Shown here: positions 18,613-28,815 of the stretch, piece by piece
Layout of the letters: each line of letters begins with the position of its first letter
Numbering within the stretch: position 1 is the stretch's first letter
Source: an uncultured Lachnospiraceae bacterium
GTDB lineage: Bacteria > Bacillota > Clostridia > Lachnospirales > Lachnospiraceae
Direction of reading: 5' to 3'
NCBI GenBank assembly: GCA_934432595.1
Contig: CAKRYR010000002.1
Location: 124,001 to 188,000 of the forward strand
DNA length: 64,000 nt
Translations under genes and position numbers: made by a program
Notes under the pieces: model-generated
What the model was told of the DNA's origin: nothing
The model's input: only the letters and a program-made list of their open reading frames with translations
Database searches by the model: none

Positions 18613-18755
18613 TGTGAAAAAATCATGCTGATGCGAGGATTTTTTTACACGGCAATTTGTGCCGAAGTCTCATAAAGTTGCATTGATTGCAGAGCAAAAT
18701 TTGATATTTTGCTCGCAGTTCCTTCGCGATAAACGCTTCGGAATGGAGGATTAAT
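18613..18755. repeat. Hairpin-rich spacer between pssA and psd
   Basis: 143 bases packed with inverted repeats: GTGAAAAAATC...GATTTTTTTACAC (18614-18651), GGCA...TGCC, and GAGCAAAAT...ATATTTTGCTC. There are no coding features. The density of palindromes resembles the other intergenic repeat elements of this window, though I could not align it cleanly to them. Confidence 0.4.
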
Positions 18756-19580
18756 ATGGACGATACATTATTTTTAAGATTTTTATATAAGACAGTGGTT
18801 GGACGCTGTCTTTTAAAAATTATAGCACAGCCAGCTATGTCTAAAATTGCTGGTTGTTTCTTAGATTCTAAATTATCTAAAGTTATAATTCCATATTTTA
18901 CTAAAAAAAATAATATTGTGTTAGATGATATAGATATACCTAATAGTGGCTTTTTATCTTTTAATGATTTTTTCAAGAGAAAGAAAAAAGTTGATATGTA
19001 TAATAAAGTTGCTGAAGGTATGATAAGCCCATGTGATGGATTCTTATCTATTATTAAGATTGATAAAAATTCAATTTTTGATATTAAGCATACAACTTTT
19101 ACAGTGGATGAACTATTAGGAGATAAAGAGTTTGCAGAAGAGTTCTATAATGGTATGGCTTTAATATATAGGTTAACACCGGCTAATTATCATAGGTATT
19201 GTTATATTACTGATGGTAAGATTATTAAGAAAAAAGTGATACCAGGTAAACTGTATTGTGTTCGCTCTATTGCTACAAGAACAATGCCTGTTTTTGTTCA
19301 AAATGCAAGAGAGTATCAAGTGATAAATTCAGAAAAGTATGGAAATGTTGTACAGATGGAAATTGGTGCAACAATGGTTGGTAAAATAACTAATAATGAT
19401 AAATTTGATATTAATACAGAGGTTAAGATGGGAGAGGAAAAAGGTTACTTTGAGTTTGGCGGTTCTACTATTGTTGTTTTGTTAAAAAAAGATGTGGTGG
19501 AAATTGATGAAAGCCTTATAGATAATGAAAAATCTCAAAGAGAAATTATAGTTAATATTGGACAAGCTATTGCAAAATAG
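18756..19580 (+). CDS. psd: Phosphatidylserine decarboxylase proenzyme
   Basis: 274 residues. Typical elements are the SPCDGFLS segment, the RLTPANYHRYCYITDG block with the catalytic histidine, and the C-terminal EFGGSTIVVLLKK. The proenzyme self-cleaves within GGST, and the serine becomes the pyruvoyl cofactor. It decarboxylates phosphatidylserine to phosphatidylethanolamine, completing the pathway begun by pssA. An ATGGAGG ribosome binding site precedes the start. Confidence 0.93.
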   Translation: MDDTLFLRFLYKTVVGRCLLKIIAQPAMSKIAGCFLDSKLSKVIIPYFTKKNNIVLDDIDIPNSGFLSFNDFFKRKKKVDMYNKVAEGMISPCDGFLSIIKIDKNSIFDIKHTTFTVDELLGDKEFAEEFYNGMALIYRLTPANYHRYCYITDGKIIKKKVIPGKLYCVRSIATRTMPVFVQNAREYQVINSEKYGNVVQMEIGATMVGKITNNDKFDINTEVKMGEEKGYFEFGGSTIVVLLKKDVVEIDESLIDNEKSQREIIVNIGQAIAK

Positions 19581-19654
19581 ACTCTAACTCATTAGTTATT
19601 ATATGTTTGCCGATATGATTATAGTGTAGTGAAATCTATACATGGAGGTAAATT

Positions 19655-20131
19655 ATGAAGCGAAGAGTTTGTATGATATTATGTCTTATGATAGGCATAT
19701 TATTGGTTCAGGGATGTGGGAAAAAAGCTGATACAAAAGTAGAAAAGCAAGAAAAGAAGGAAGAAAAAGTAAAAAAAGTAGAGAAAGAGATTATTAATCC
19801 TAATGGAAATACATTAGAAACAAGAATTGAAACACCTGAGAATTATACTAGAGAACAAGTTGAAGAAAATAGTTTAGGAGCATTTCTTAGAAAGTATGAG
19901 ATGAAAGATGATGGTTCACAGATTAAATTATTTGATGGTACTTATAATAGTGAACAAGAAATTTGTGCAGCAATATTTAAATTGCCTTTGGAATCATATG
20001 ATTTACAACATTCTGGAGAGTCAATTATTAGAGTATATGCGGAATATTTTTGGTATACCAAGCAATATAAGAGAATTTCTTTTCATTTTGTAAATGGATT
20101 TGAAGCAAAATATGCTATTTGGATGAGCTAA
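19655..20131 (+). CDS. Truncated DUF4846-like lipoprotein
   Basis: 158 residues. A lipoprotein signal peptide ends at the lipobox LVQGC (Cys about 21), followed by a Lys/Glu-rich linker (residues 24-45). The rest resembles the first half of DUF4846 proteins: NPNGNTLETRIETPENYTR, a FLRKYE stretch, and DLQHSGESIIRVYAEYF then FHFVNGFEAKYAIWM. Full-length members continue for another 100 or so residues, but here a stop follows immediately and no continuation is seen in other frames. Probably decaying or shortened; family call by recall only. Confidence 0.55.
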   Translation: MKRRVCMILCLMIGILLVQGCGKKADTKVEKQEKKEEKVKKVEKEIINPNGNTLETRIETPENYTREQVEENSLGAFLRKYEMKDDGSQIKLFDGTYNSEQEICAAIFKLPLESYDLQHSGESIIRVYAEYFWYTKQYKRISFHFVNGFEAKYAIWMS

Positions 20132-20228
20132 CTTATCCTTTTAAGACACCAGAATATACTTTTTAACAAGGAAGTTTAAAGAGACCCCAGTATTAAATGA
20201 ATCATTGCTTTAAGATTGGAGGATTATT

Positions 20229-21482
20229 ATGCTTAAGACATTAACAGATAATGAAATAACAATTACTTTAATTGCATTAGGCCTATTAATGTTAGGAGCA
20301 TTTATTTGTGGCAAAGCTTTTGAAAGAATTAAGGCACCTAAGGTTGTTGGAGAAATTGTAGGTGGTATGTTATTTGGTGGTACTTTTTTAGGATATATTT
20401 GTCCCCAATTTATAGATAATATATTTAATAATTATAGCGAAGAAGGCAAGGTATTAAATGTATTTTATCAACTTGGTTTGATTTTTCTTATGTTTGTATC
20501 AGGATATAATACTAAAATTGATTTAGATAGGAAAAACACACGAATTTTTACATCTTTATTTGTCGGTTCGACAATTATTCCAATGTTTTTGGGTATGCCA
20601 TTTATCAATATTTTTATGAAATATTTTATAGGAAGTAAAAATAATAAAATAGCATATTCTATTGTTTTTTTAATAGCTATAGCTATAACATCTATTCCTG
20701 TTATATCTAAGATTTTTTTTGATATGGGAATAATTAATACTAAGTTTGCTAATATTGTATTGACTGCATCTACTTTGCAAGATTTATGTTTATGGATATT
20801 ATTAAATAGTTCTATAAATATAGCTACTTCTGAAAAAGTAGATTATCTAAAAATGTTTATAACGGTAGTAGTAACAATAGTTCTATTTGTAATTACAAAA
20901 TATATAGGTAAATTGATACATAGAATAAAAATTGATTTTAGGGATGGTGCAGGTTTTCTACAGCTATGTTTTATATGCTTATTTTTCTTTATTGCATTAC
21001 TAAGCATGTTGAAAATTAATATAATGTATTCATCATTTTTGATTGGATATTTAATGAGATGTATTACAACAAAAGAAAATAATGTTAATGATAGAGTAAA
21101 GTGTATTAGTGATTTTGCTTTTTCTTTCTTTGTTCCAGTATATTTTGCATTAGTTGGAATACAATTGAATCTAATACATCATTTTTCTTTTGCAAGATTT
21201 ACATTATTTTTCATAATAGCATTTATATTGGAAGGAATAGGAACGGTACTTGTGTTAAAGATAGCAACAAAATTAAAAAATAATCAAATAATTAATTTTG
21301 GAATTGCTATGAATGCGAGAGGTGGTCCGGGAATTGTTTTGGCTACGGTAGCTTATAACTATAAAATTATTAATGTGGAATTTTTTACTGTGTTAGTACT
21401 AACTACGATGTTTTCATCCTTGATTGCAGGTTATTGGTTAAGAATACAGCAAAATAATGACGATAAGGTATTTGATTTATAA
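20229..21482 (+). CDS. CPA2-type cation:proton antiporter (Na+/H+ exchanger family)
   Basis: 417 residues, almost entirely hydrophobic, with about 12 membrane segments. Family hallmarks are FERIKAPKVVGEIVGGMLFG in the first 50 residues and MNARGGPGIVLATVAYNYK near residue 375. No TrkA-N or other regulatory domain is attached, so it is a bare membrane unit. The expected role is exchange of Na+ or K+ for protons at the cell membrane; the ion cannot be told from sequence. It stands alone with its own RBS (GGAGG). Confidence 0.8.
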   Translation: MLKTLTDNEITITLIALGLLMLGAFICGKAFERIKAPKVVGEIVGGMLFGGTFLGYICPQFIDNIFNNYSEEGKVLNVFYQLGLIFLMFVSGYNTKIDLDRKNTRIFTSLFVGSTIIPMFLGMPFINIFMKYFIGSKNNKIAYSIVFLIAIAITSIPVISKIFFDMGIINTKFANIVLTASTLQDLCLWILLNSSINIATSEKVDYLKMFITVVVTIVLFVITKYIGKLIHRIKIDFRDGAGFLQLCFICLFFFIALLSMLKINIMYSSFLIGYLMRCITTKENNVNDRVKCISDFAFSFFVPVYFALVGIQLNLIHHFSFARFTLFFIIAFILEGIGTVLVLKIATKLKNNQIINFGIAMNARGGPGIVLATVAYNYKIINVEFFTVLVLTTMFSSLIAGYWLRIQQNNDDKVFDL

Positions 21483-21562
21483 TATGACGTGGAAATGAAG
21501 TTTAATATATAAATGATGTTATGTTGGATTATAAAATTGAAAATAAAGTGTGGAGAACAGTT

Positions 21563-23131
21563 ATGAAAAGAATATTAGGATACATAAAGAAGGTAAATAA
21601 AGCTAGGTTTATTAAAATATTTCTTATAATAGTTATTGTAATTGCAATAGGTATACTTCTACCGCCTAAAATAAAGCAAATTCAAGATAATAAGAAATAT
21701 AAACAAATAACTACCAAGATAGATACTTGTATTAATAAAAAGGATTATGATAGTGCTTTAAAAATATTAAATAGTTCTATAAAAAAGTCTGATAAAGAAG
21801 TAAATGAAAAATATATGGAAGATTTAAAGAAAAAGAAAGATAAAATAGAAAAGTTGAAGGATAATGCAGAGTATACTAAGTATATGGCTGAAGCAGAATC
21901 AGAAGATATAGAAGTGACAGATGATGATAGAATAGATGCGTATACTAAGGCTATAGACGTTAAGCCTGAAGAGGATAAGGCTTATATAGAAGCTGCCCAA
22001 ATCTATGTACAATATAATGAGTATGAAAAGGCTGTTAGTTTGCTTTCTAGTGGGATGGAGGCATGTGAAGAAGAAAAGACGCCTACAGCCAAGATAACTA
22101 GTGTGAAGTTGTCATCAAAGATAAATGAGATTAATGATTTGATGACTAATACAGAATATAATAATAAGTATTTAGAGGCATTGAACTATTATAAACAAGG
22201 AAAATTAGAGGAAGTAGAGCTTAAGTATACGGAATGCCTTGCAATTAATAGGAATGATTATCGACTTTATATTTTAATGGCAAAAGCATATTTTAAAGAA
22301 AGTAAATATAATGAAGCTATTAAGGTATTAGATAATGGAATAAATCGATTTAAGAAAATTGGTGCTAGAAAAAAGGCCAGTAAGCTACATAGTAATTATA
22401 AAAAAATAGTAGAATTAAGAGCAAAGTTTATTAAGATTCAAGAAACTTCTCAAAAATATTCAAAGTTCTATAAAAAATTATTAGGTGCGTGTAAAAAATT
22501 AAAGGATGATGGTGAAAAAGAAGTAATTGATGTGATTGCTTCATTTCCATTTGCAACTATAGCTGGATGTGATAGAGTAACATATTATACTAGTAATGGG
22601 GCATTTACAGAAAAGATTAATTCAGGAACGGTTTTAGCAGTCTATAGAAGCCAATACATATATTATGGGGAATGGAAAAACGGTAAAAAAGAGGGAAATG
22701 GTTACCTTATAGCTGTTAAGAAAGGTAAGGATAATACAGTATCATATCTATATAAAGGAGAATGGAAGAATAATTATCCTAATGGAGAGGGCATGGTGGA
22801 GTACAAAAAATATAGAGATGATAAAGTAGTATATTATACTAAAACAAAAGGTAATTATACTAATGGATATGAAGATGGACAGATGACACTTGCAAAGAAA
22901 AAGAGTAGTGATAGTAGTGAGTTAATGATGAATTATAGTGCTAAGTTAGGAGAACCTGTAATTCTTACCGAAAATGGTAAGAAAATAAAAGCAGCAGATG
23001 GTACATATGTTATAGGTTATTATTATGATGATGATAATTCTAAGAAAGAGATAGCTTCTATCGCAGGTTCTAAAGAAGGTAAAATACCTAAAGTGAAATG
23101 GAGGGTACAGGGCTTACCATATTCAAAATAA
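21563..23131 (+). CDS. Membrane-anchored TPR and MORN repeat protein
   Basis: 522 residues from the ATG at 21563, which has GGAGA upstream; an ATG at 21521 lacks an RBS. One transmembrane helix lies at about residues 15-35, so most of the protein is probably outside. Residues 45-300 are lysine-rich helical repeats of TPR type (KKDYDSALKILNSSI; YNEAIKVLDNGINRFK). Residues 375-450 hold MORN-like units (YYGEWKNGKKEGNGY; YKGEWKNNYPNGEG; KGNYTNGYEDGQM). No enzymatic motif. A scaffold role is inferred; the true function is unknown. Confidence 0.65.
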   Translation: MKRILGYIKKVNKARFIKIFLIIVIVIAIGILLPPKIKQIQDNKKYKQITTKIDTCINKKDYDSALKILNSSIKKSDKEVNEKYMEDLKKKKDKIEKLKDNAEYTKYMAEAESEDIEVTDDDRIDAYTKAIDVKPEEDKAYIEAAQIYVQYNEYEKAVSLLSSGMEACEEEKTPTAKITSVKLSSKINEINDLMTNTEYNNKYLEALNYYKQGKLEEVELKYTECLAINRNDYRLYILMAKAYFKESKYNEAIKVLDNGINRFKKIGARKKASKLHSNYKKIVELRAKFIKIQETSQKYSKFYKKLLGACKKLKDDGEKEVIDVIASFPFATIAGCDRVTYYTSNGAFTEKINSGTVLAVYRSQYIYYGEWKNGKKEGNGYLIAVKKGKDNTVSYLYKGEWKNNYPNGEGMVEYKKYRDDKVVYYTKTKGNYTNGYEDGQMTLAKKKSSDSSELMMNYSAKLGEPVILTENGKKIKAADGTYVIGYYYDDDNSKKEIASIAGSKEGKIPKVKWRVQGLPYSK

Positions 23132-23179
23132 AATGTAATGTATAATTAAGTGCGAATTGAATAATGAGTAATAAAAAAC

Positions 23180-23222
23180 GAAACTATAAGTTTGCAGGAT
23201 CAACTTATAGTTTCATTTTTTA
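23180..23222 (+). terminator. Terminator after the TPR/MORN gene
   Basis: Perfect 13-bp stem GAAACTATAAGTT / AACTTATAGTTTC, then TTTTTT. The remaining bases to the pth start are AT-rich, with no clear promoter that I can support. Confidence 0.9.
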
Positions 23223-23442
23223 AAATGGATGTTTAATAAAATTATGAATAAGTGTGTATTTATATCATGGTTTTATTATAGCACAGATATTACGTATAAA
23301 CAATAAATATTACATAAAAATTAATTAAATATTTATAAACTGAATATTTACGAAATAAAATAGAAATATAATATACATCGTGAGAAGAAAAAGGTATAAT
23401 AGAAAAGTATGCGGATTAGATAAATATGGAGGAATGATTGTT

Positions 23443-24006
23443 ATGTATATAATTGTTGGTTTGGGAAATCCAGAGGCAAAGTATGATAAAACGAGACATA
23501 ATATAGGTTTTGATACAATAGACTATATTGCAAATAAATATAATATAGCTTTAGATTTTGCAAAACATAAAGCTATGTGTGGTAAAGGGATTATTGAAGG
23601 GGAGAAGGTTATATTGGCTAAGCCTCTTACTTATATGAACTTAAGTGGAGAAAGTGTTCGTCAATTAGTTGATTATTATAAAATTGAAGAGGATGAGCTT
23701 ATAGTTATATATGATGATATAGATTTGGATGTAGGACATATAAGACTGCGTCGTAAGGGCAGTGCAGGTGGACATAATGGAATTAAGAATATTATTGCAC
23801 ATTTAGGAACAGAGCAATTCAATAGAATTAAGATAGGTGTGGGTTCTAAACCAAAAGGATGGGATTTAGTAGATCATGTGTTGGGCAGATTTACTGATGA
23901 AGAGCGTGTAGAGGTTGAGAGGTCTATTGCAAAGGCAGCTGATGCTTGTACTACTATTATTACAAAGGACATAACTTATGCAATGAATGAGTATAATAAA
24001 AAATAG
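23443..24006 (+). CDS. pth: Peptidyl-tRNA hydrolase
   Basis: 187 residues from the ATG at 23443, preceded by TGGAGGA; the frame extends upstream without conserved sequence. Family features are VGLGNPEAKYDKTRHNIGF with the catalytic histidine, KPLTYMNLSG, DDIDLDVGHIRLRRKGSAGG and HNGIKNI. It recycles peptidyl-tRNA released from stalled ribosomes. pth followed by mfd is the conserved Firmicute order (19 bases apart). Confidence 0.96.
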   Translation: MYIIVGLGNPEAKYDKTRHNIGFDTIDYIANKYNIALDFAKHKAMCGKGIIEGEKVILAKPLTYMNLSGESVRQLVDYYKIEEDELIVIYDDIDLDVGHIRLRRKGSAGGHNGIKNIIAHLGTEQFNRIKIGVGSKPKGWDLVDHVLGRFTDEERVEVERSIAKAADACTTIITKDITYAMNEYNKK

Positions 24007-24024
24007 AGGAAAGGACTGATACTA

Positions 24025-27000
24025 ATGAATATTTTTATGCAACCTTTGGCTGAGTTAAGTGAATATGAAGAAATAATGAAAGATATGAAGAATAATGCAT
24101 ATCCTATTCAAGTTACAGGTTGTGTGGTTGGACAAAAGAGTCAATTCATTAGTTGTATTGGACAGGACTTTAAATATAAGGTTATTATTGCACCAGATGA
24201 GATTAAAGCAAAGGAACTTTATGATGAGTATAGATTATTTGATAGAGAAGTTATGCTTTATCCTGCAAAAGATATAATATTTTATACGGCAGACATACAT
24301 GGAAGTGCAATTCTTCATGATAGATTACAGGTAATTAAGAGGATAATAGAAGGATTACCTACTACAATTATTACTACGATAGACGCAGGGATGGATAGTC
24401 TATTACCATTAGAATATATAAAAAATAATGTTATAGATATTAATGTTGAAGGCATAATCGATATAGAAAGATTTAAGATGGATATGGTGAAACTTGGATA
24501 TGAGCGCGTAACTCAGGTTGAAAATCCAGGTGAATATACTATTCGAGGTGGAATAATAGATGTATATCCTCTTACAGAGGAGACGCCATATAGAATTGAA
24601 TTATGGGATGATGAAATAGATACCATTAGAACATTTGATGTAGAGAGTCAACGTTCTATTGAAAATGTAACAAGTATGAAAATATATCCGGCTTGTGAAA
24701 TTGTTTTAGATGAGACAACCATGGAAAAAGGAATTAAGGAAATAGATAAAGAACTTGATAAATATGTTAGTACTCTTCGTGGAGAAATGAAGAATGAAGA
24801 GGCAAGTAGGATTACAGAAATAATAAAAGAATTTAAAGAGCAGTTAGAATTATTTAATGGTTCAATGGCTATCGATAGTTATGTAAAGTATTTTTATGAT
24901 AATACAGTAAGCTTTTTTGATTATTTTGAAAATGATGATTCGCTAATTATCTTAGATGAAGTGGCTAGGATTGGGGAAAGAGGCAAGGCAATTGAGCTTG
25001 AATTTGGCGAAAGTATGATTGGAAGATTGGAAAAAGGATATATTTTACCAGGGCAGGTAGACGTTATATCAACCTTCAAGAAAGTAATTGCTAAATTAAA
25101 TTCCTTAAAGGTTATTACATTAAGTGTAATGGATTATAAAATAGAGTCATTTAAAGTAAAGAAAAAGTATGATTTAGTAACTAAATCTATAAGTAGTTAT
25201 AATAATAATTTTGAATTACTAGTAGAGGATTTACTTCGTTGGAAAAAGGTTGGATATAGAGTTGTTCTTATTACAAATTCTTTGACTAGAGCTAAGAGAA
25301 TGGCAAGTGATTTGCTTGATAGAGGACTTAATGCCTTTTATAGCGATGATTTAGAAAGAGTGGTACAGAGTCGTGAAATAATGATAGTGTATGGTAATTT
25401 TAATAAAGGATTTGAGTATCCACTTGTTAAATTTGCATACATTACTGATTCAGACATTTTTGGGAAAAATGTTAAGAAGAAAAAGAAAAAAAGGACATAT
25501 TCAGGTAAAAAAATTCAAAGCTTTACAGATTTGAATGTAGGTGATTATGTAGTTCATGAAAATCACGGTATTGGGGTATATAAGGGAATAGAAAAGATTG
25601 AAGTAGATAATATTGTTAAGGATTATGTTAGGATAGAGTATGCAAATGATGGCGTTTTATTTGTATTGGCAACTGGACTTGATTCTTTACAGAAATTTGC
25701 TGGTTCTGATGCTAAGAAGCCAAAGATTAATAAATTAAATTCTGTTGAGTGGAAGAATACAAAAGCTAGGGTTAAAGGTGCTGTTAAGGATATAGCAAAA
25801 GAATTGGTTGAATTGTATGCTATAAGACAGTCAAAAGAAGGATATAAGTTTAGTGAAGATAGTGTGTGGCAACGTGAGTTTGAAGAAACATTTATGTATG
25901 AGGAAACAAAGGACCAACTAGAAGCTATAGAGGCAACTAAGAAGGATATGGAAAGCAACAAGATAATGGATAGACTAATCTGTGGAGATGTTGGATACGG
26001 CAAAACAGAGATTGCTATTCGTGCTGCTTTTAAGGCTGTAGGTGATAGTAAACAAGTTGTATTTTTGGTACCTACAACTATCTTAGCTCAACAGCATTAT
26101 AATACATTTAAACAAAGAATGAAGGATTTCCCTGTTAATATAGAAATGTTGTCTCGTTTTAGGACTCCTAAGGAGCAGAAGAAAACTATTGAAAGACTTA
26201 AGAGTGGGGCATGTGATATTGTAATAGGTACTCATAGAGTATTATCAAAAGATATTACATTTAAAAATCTCGGTTTATTAATTGTGGATGAGGAGCAAAG
26301 ATTTGGTGTTACTCACAAGGAAAGAATTAAACAATTGAAGAGTGATGTAGATGTACTTACATTGTCGGCTACACCAATTCCAAGAACACTTCATATGAGT
26401 TTAGTTGGAATACGTGATATGAGCGTTCTTGAAGAACCTCCAGTTGATAGGCTTCCAATACAGACTTATGTGTTAGAACATAATGAGGAGATAATCAGGG
26501 AAGCAATTAATAGAGAATTAGCTAGAGGTGGACAGGTATATTATGTATACAATAGGGTAAATACTATAGTTGAAATGACTAATATTGTGTCACGTTTGGT
26601 TCCAGAGGCTAATGTTGCATTTGCACACGGACAAATGAGTGAGCGCGAATTAGAAAATATAATGTATGATTTTATTAATGGAGAAATAGATGTGTTAGTA
26701 TCTACTACAATAGTTGAGACAGGATTGGATATATCAAATGTTAATACTATTATAATTGATGAGGCTGATAGATTTGGCCTATCACAGTTATATCAATTGC
26801 GCGGAAGAGTTGGCAGAGGCAATAGGACAGCATATGCATTTTTAATGTATAAACGTAATAAAGTATTGAAAGAAGTAGCAGAGAAGAGACTAAAAGCTAT
26901 ACGTGAATTTACTGAATTAGGTTCAGGATTTAAGATTGCTATGAAGGATTTGGAGATACGTGGCGCAGGAAATCTACTAGGTGCTAAACAACATGGTCAT

Positions 27001-27567
27001 ATGGAAGCTGTAGGATATGATTTATATTGCAAAATGTTGAATGAGGCTGTTATGGAACTTAAGGGCGAAATAACTGAAGATGAGGAATTTGAAACAACAA
27101 TTGATATAAATATTGATGCATATATTCCAGCTACTTATGTTAAGAGTGAGTACCAAAAATTAGATTTATACAAACGTATAGCAGAGATTGCAAATGATGA
27201 TGATCATATGGAGATTCAAGATGAATTAATTGATAGATTTGGCGATATACCAAAGGCTGTAAGTAATTTATTAGATATTGCTATGATTAAGATTAAAGCG
27301 CATAAATGCTATATAGAAGAAGTTATAAATAAGGGTAATAAGGTTAAATTTGTTATGAATAAGAAGGCGAAAGTAGATGTAGGTGCTATACCTAAATTAA
27401 TTGAGGCATGTAATAATAAGATACGTTTTGTCCCAGATAAAAATCCTTATTTTGAATACACAATAGATGTTAAAAAAACAGGAAAACTTATTCAAAAACA
27501 AAATAATTTGTGTAAAGAATTAAATGAAGTATTGAACAAAATAGATGAATTTATTATAATGGGTTAG
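24025..27567 (+). CDS. mfd: Transcription-repair coupling factor Mfd
   Basis: 1180 residues, full length. Order of domains: UvrB-like N-terminal part (RGGIIDVYPLTEETPYRIELW), RNA polymerase interaction domain (NVGDYVVHENHGIGVYKGIEK), and a RecG-like helicase with Walker A GDVGYGKTEIA, the DEEQ box VDEEQRFGV, SATPIPRTLHMS and the QLRGRVGRG motif. The TRCF C-terminal domain (YQKLDLYKRIAEI) follows. It removes RNA polymerase stalled at lesions and recruits UvrA. Confidence 0.97.
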   Translation: MNIFMQPLAELSEYEEIMKDMKNNAYPIQVTGCVVGQKSQFISCIGQDFKYKVIIAPDEIKAKELYDEYRLFDREVMLYPAKDIIFYTADIHGSAILHDRLQVIKRIIEGLPTTIITTIDAGMDSLLPLEYIKNNVIDINVEGIIDIERFKMDMVKLGYERVTQVENPGEYTIRGGIIDVYPLTEETPYRIELWDDEIDTIRTFDVESQRSIENVTSMKIYPACEIVLDETTMEKGIKEIDKELDKYVSTLRGEMKNEEASRITEIIKEFKEQLELFNGSMAIDSYVKYFYDNTVSFFDYFENDDSLIILDEVARIGERGKAIELEFGESMIGRLEKGYILPGQVDVISTFKKVIAKLNSLKVITLSVMDYKIESFKVKKKYDLVTKSISSYNNNFELLVEDLLRWKKVGYRVVLITNSLTRAKRMASDLLDRGLNAFYSDDLERVVQSREIMIVYGNFNKGFEYPLVKFAYITDSDIFGKNVKKKKKKRTYSGKKIQSFTDLNVGDYVVHENHGIGVYKGIEKIEVDNIVKDYVRIEYANDGVLFVLATGLDSLQKFAGSDAKKPKINKLNSVEWKNTKARVKGAVKDIAKELVELYAIRQSKEGYKFSEDSVWQREFEETFMYEETKDQLEAIEATKKDMESNKIMDRLICGDVGYGKTEIAIRAAFKAVGDSKQVVFLVPTTILAQQHYNTFKQRMKDFPVNIEMLSRFRTPKEQKKTIERLKSGACDIVIGTHRVLSKDITFKNLGLLIVDEEQRFGVTHKERIKQLKSDVDVLTLSATPIPRTLHMSLVGIRDMSVLEEPPVDRLPIQTYVLEHNEEIIREAINRELARGGQVYYVYNRVNTIVEMTNIVSRLVPEANVAFAHGQMSERELENIMYDFINGEIDVLVSTTIVETGLDISNVNTIIIDEADRFGLSQLYQLRGRVGRGNRTAYAFLMYKRNKVLKEVAEKRLKAIREFTELGSGFKIAMKDLEIRGAGNLLGAKQHGHMEAVGYDLYCKMLNEAVMELKGEITEDEEFETTIDINIDAYIPATYVKSEYQKLDLYKRIAEIANDDDHMEIQDELIDRFGDIPKAVSNLLDIAMIKIKAHKCYIEEVINKGNKVKFVMNKKAKVDVGAIPKLIEACNNKIRFVPDKNPYFEYTIDVKKTGKLIQKQNNLCKELNEVLNKIDEFIIMG

Positions 27568-27589
27568 TGGTTGCGTTTTAGAAAGCATC

Positions 27590-27623
27590 AAGCATTTATT
27601 GATTGGTGACGTGCATCTACATA
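27590..27623. repeat. GGTGACGTG intergenic repeat, copy 1
   Basis: A 34-base stretch between mfd and the PpiC gene matches 58081-58114 at 29 of 34 positions, around the core TTGGTGACGTG. Both copies are intergenic and non-coding. Confidence 0.55.
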
Positions 27624-27669
27624 AAGTACGGAGTATTACTTAAGGGAATAATGAAATTTGGAGGAACAC

Positions 27670-28719
27670 ATGAAAAATATTTGCAAATATAGTGTAATAG
27701 CATTATGTATTTTGGCGAGTGTTATGACAACAGGATGTATTGGCAAAAAGAAAACAATAGATGAGTCAAGTAATACAAAACAAGCGTATAATAAGAGAAT
27801 GAGTAGAAATGACATAAAGGATGGTGAAATAGTTAATGATGCAATATTGTTGACTATTGGAGATAAGGATGTAAGCTTAAGCGAGGCAATGGTATACATT
27901 ATGTTATATAAATCCAATTATGATGGATTGTTATCAGAAGATATATGGGACTATAATGTTGAGCATAATAGGAGTTTCGAACAGGCTTCTAAGGAATGTA
28001 TAATTAATCAAATTGTATCTTCAAAAATTATAGAATTTGGTGCAGAGAAATTAGGTGTTTCTATTGAACCAGATGAGAAGATTGAGATTGAAGATAAAGC
28101 ACTAGAGTGTTATAACCAGATATTTAAAGATTTAGATGGTAAGTATGGTATAACACAATCAGTTGTAAAAAAAGTATTATATGATAATTATTTAGCTGAA
28201 AAAGTATATGAAGTAGCTACTAACGATGTAGAAGTTGAAGTTAAGGAAAGCGAAGCAAAGGTACCAACTGTTAAGCAAATAGAGATACTCTTTGAAGATG
28301 CGAATAATACTTCAAAGAGTGAGAAGAGAATTAAAGAAGATGCTTATAAGAAGATAGAAGAAGCAAAGAATAAAATAGATTTGGATGGTTCGAATTTTAC
28401 TGCTGTAGCTGAGGAAATGAGCGATAGCGATAAAACTGAAGTAGAGGTAACTTGTCATACTAATGAGAAGGCTTATAGAAAAGCTGCTTTATCTCTTAAA
28501 AAGGGAGAAGTAAGTGACATTATTGAGACAAGTCAAGGTTATTACATCTTATATTGTGTTGTTGAGAATGATGAAGATGCAATGACAGAGAATGAGGAGA
28601 ATATTATTAAGGCTCGCCAAGATGAAATATTTGCTGCTAAGTATGATGAGTGGATATGTGAGTATGATGTTTATGTTGTTTCTGATTTATGGAATAGGAT
28701 TAAAATAAGTCAAATATAA
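27670..28719 (+). CDS. Peptidylprolyl isomerase lipoprotein (PrsA/SurA-like, PpiC)
   Basis: 349 residues from the ATG at 27670, downstream of TTGGAGGAA. A lipoprotein signal peptide ends at lipobox MTTGC. A SurA-N-like helical region (residues 50-180) is followed by a parvulin-type domain (about residues 190-300: KQIEILFEDANN through KKGEVSDIIETSQGYYILYC). Such proteins assist folding of exported proteins on the outer face of the membrane. The pth-mfd-PpiC-spoVT order is common in clostridia. Confidence 0.82.
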   Translation: MKNICKYSVIALCILASVMTTGCIGKKKTIDESSNTKQAYNKRMSRNDIKDGEIVNDAILLTIGDKDVSLSEAMVYIMLYKSNYDGLLSEDIWDYNVEHNRSFEQASKECIINQIVSSKIIEFGAEKLGVSIEPDEKIEIEDKALECYNQIFKDLDGKYGITQSVVKKVLYDNYLAEKVYEVATNDVEVEVKESEAKVPTVKQIEILFEDANNTSKSEKRIKEDAYKKIEEAKNKIDLDGSNFTAVAEEMSDSDKTEVEVTCHTNEKAYRKAALSLKKGEVSDIIETSQGYYILYCVVENDEDAMTENEENIIKARQDEIFAAKYDEWICEYDVYVVSDLWNRIKISQI

Positions 28720-28815
28720 TTGGAAAAATTTAACAAAATTAACGAATTATTACAACAATTAAGACAATATATCACATTAAGTAAAAATTGTAATATAATT
28801 TTAACTCAAAATGTG

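Noticed and set aside
18006..18626. 206-codon open frame on the minus strand across pssA
   Set aside because: It is the antisense of a well-supported enzyme gene, has no ribosome binding site, and its length is explained by the codon bias of AT-rich DNA.
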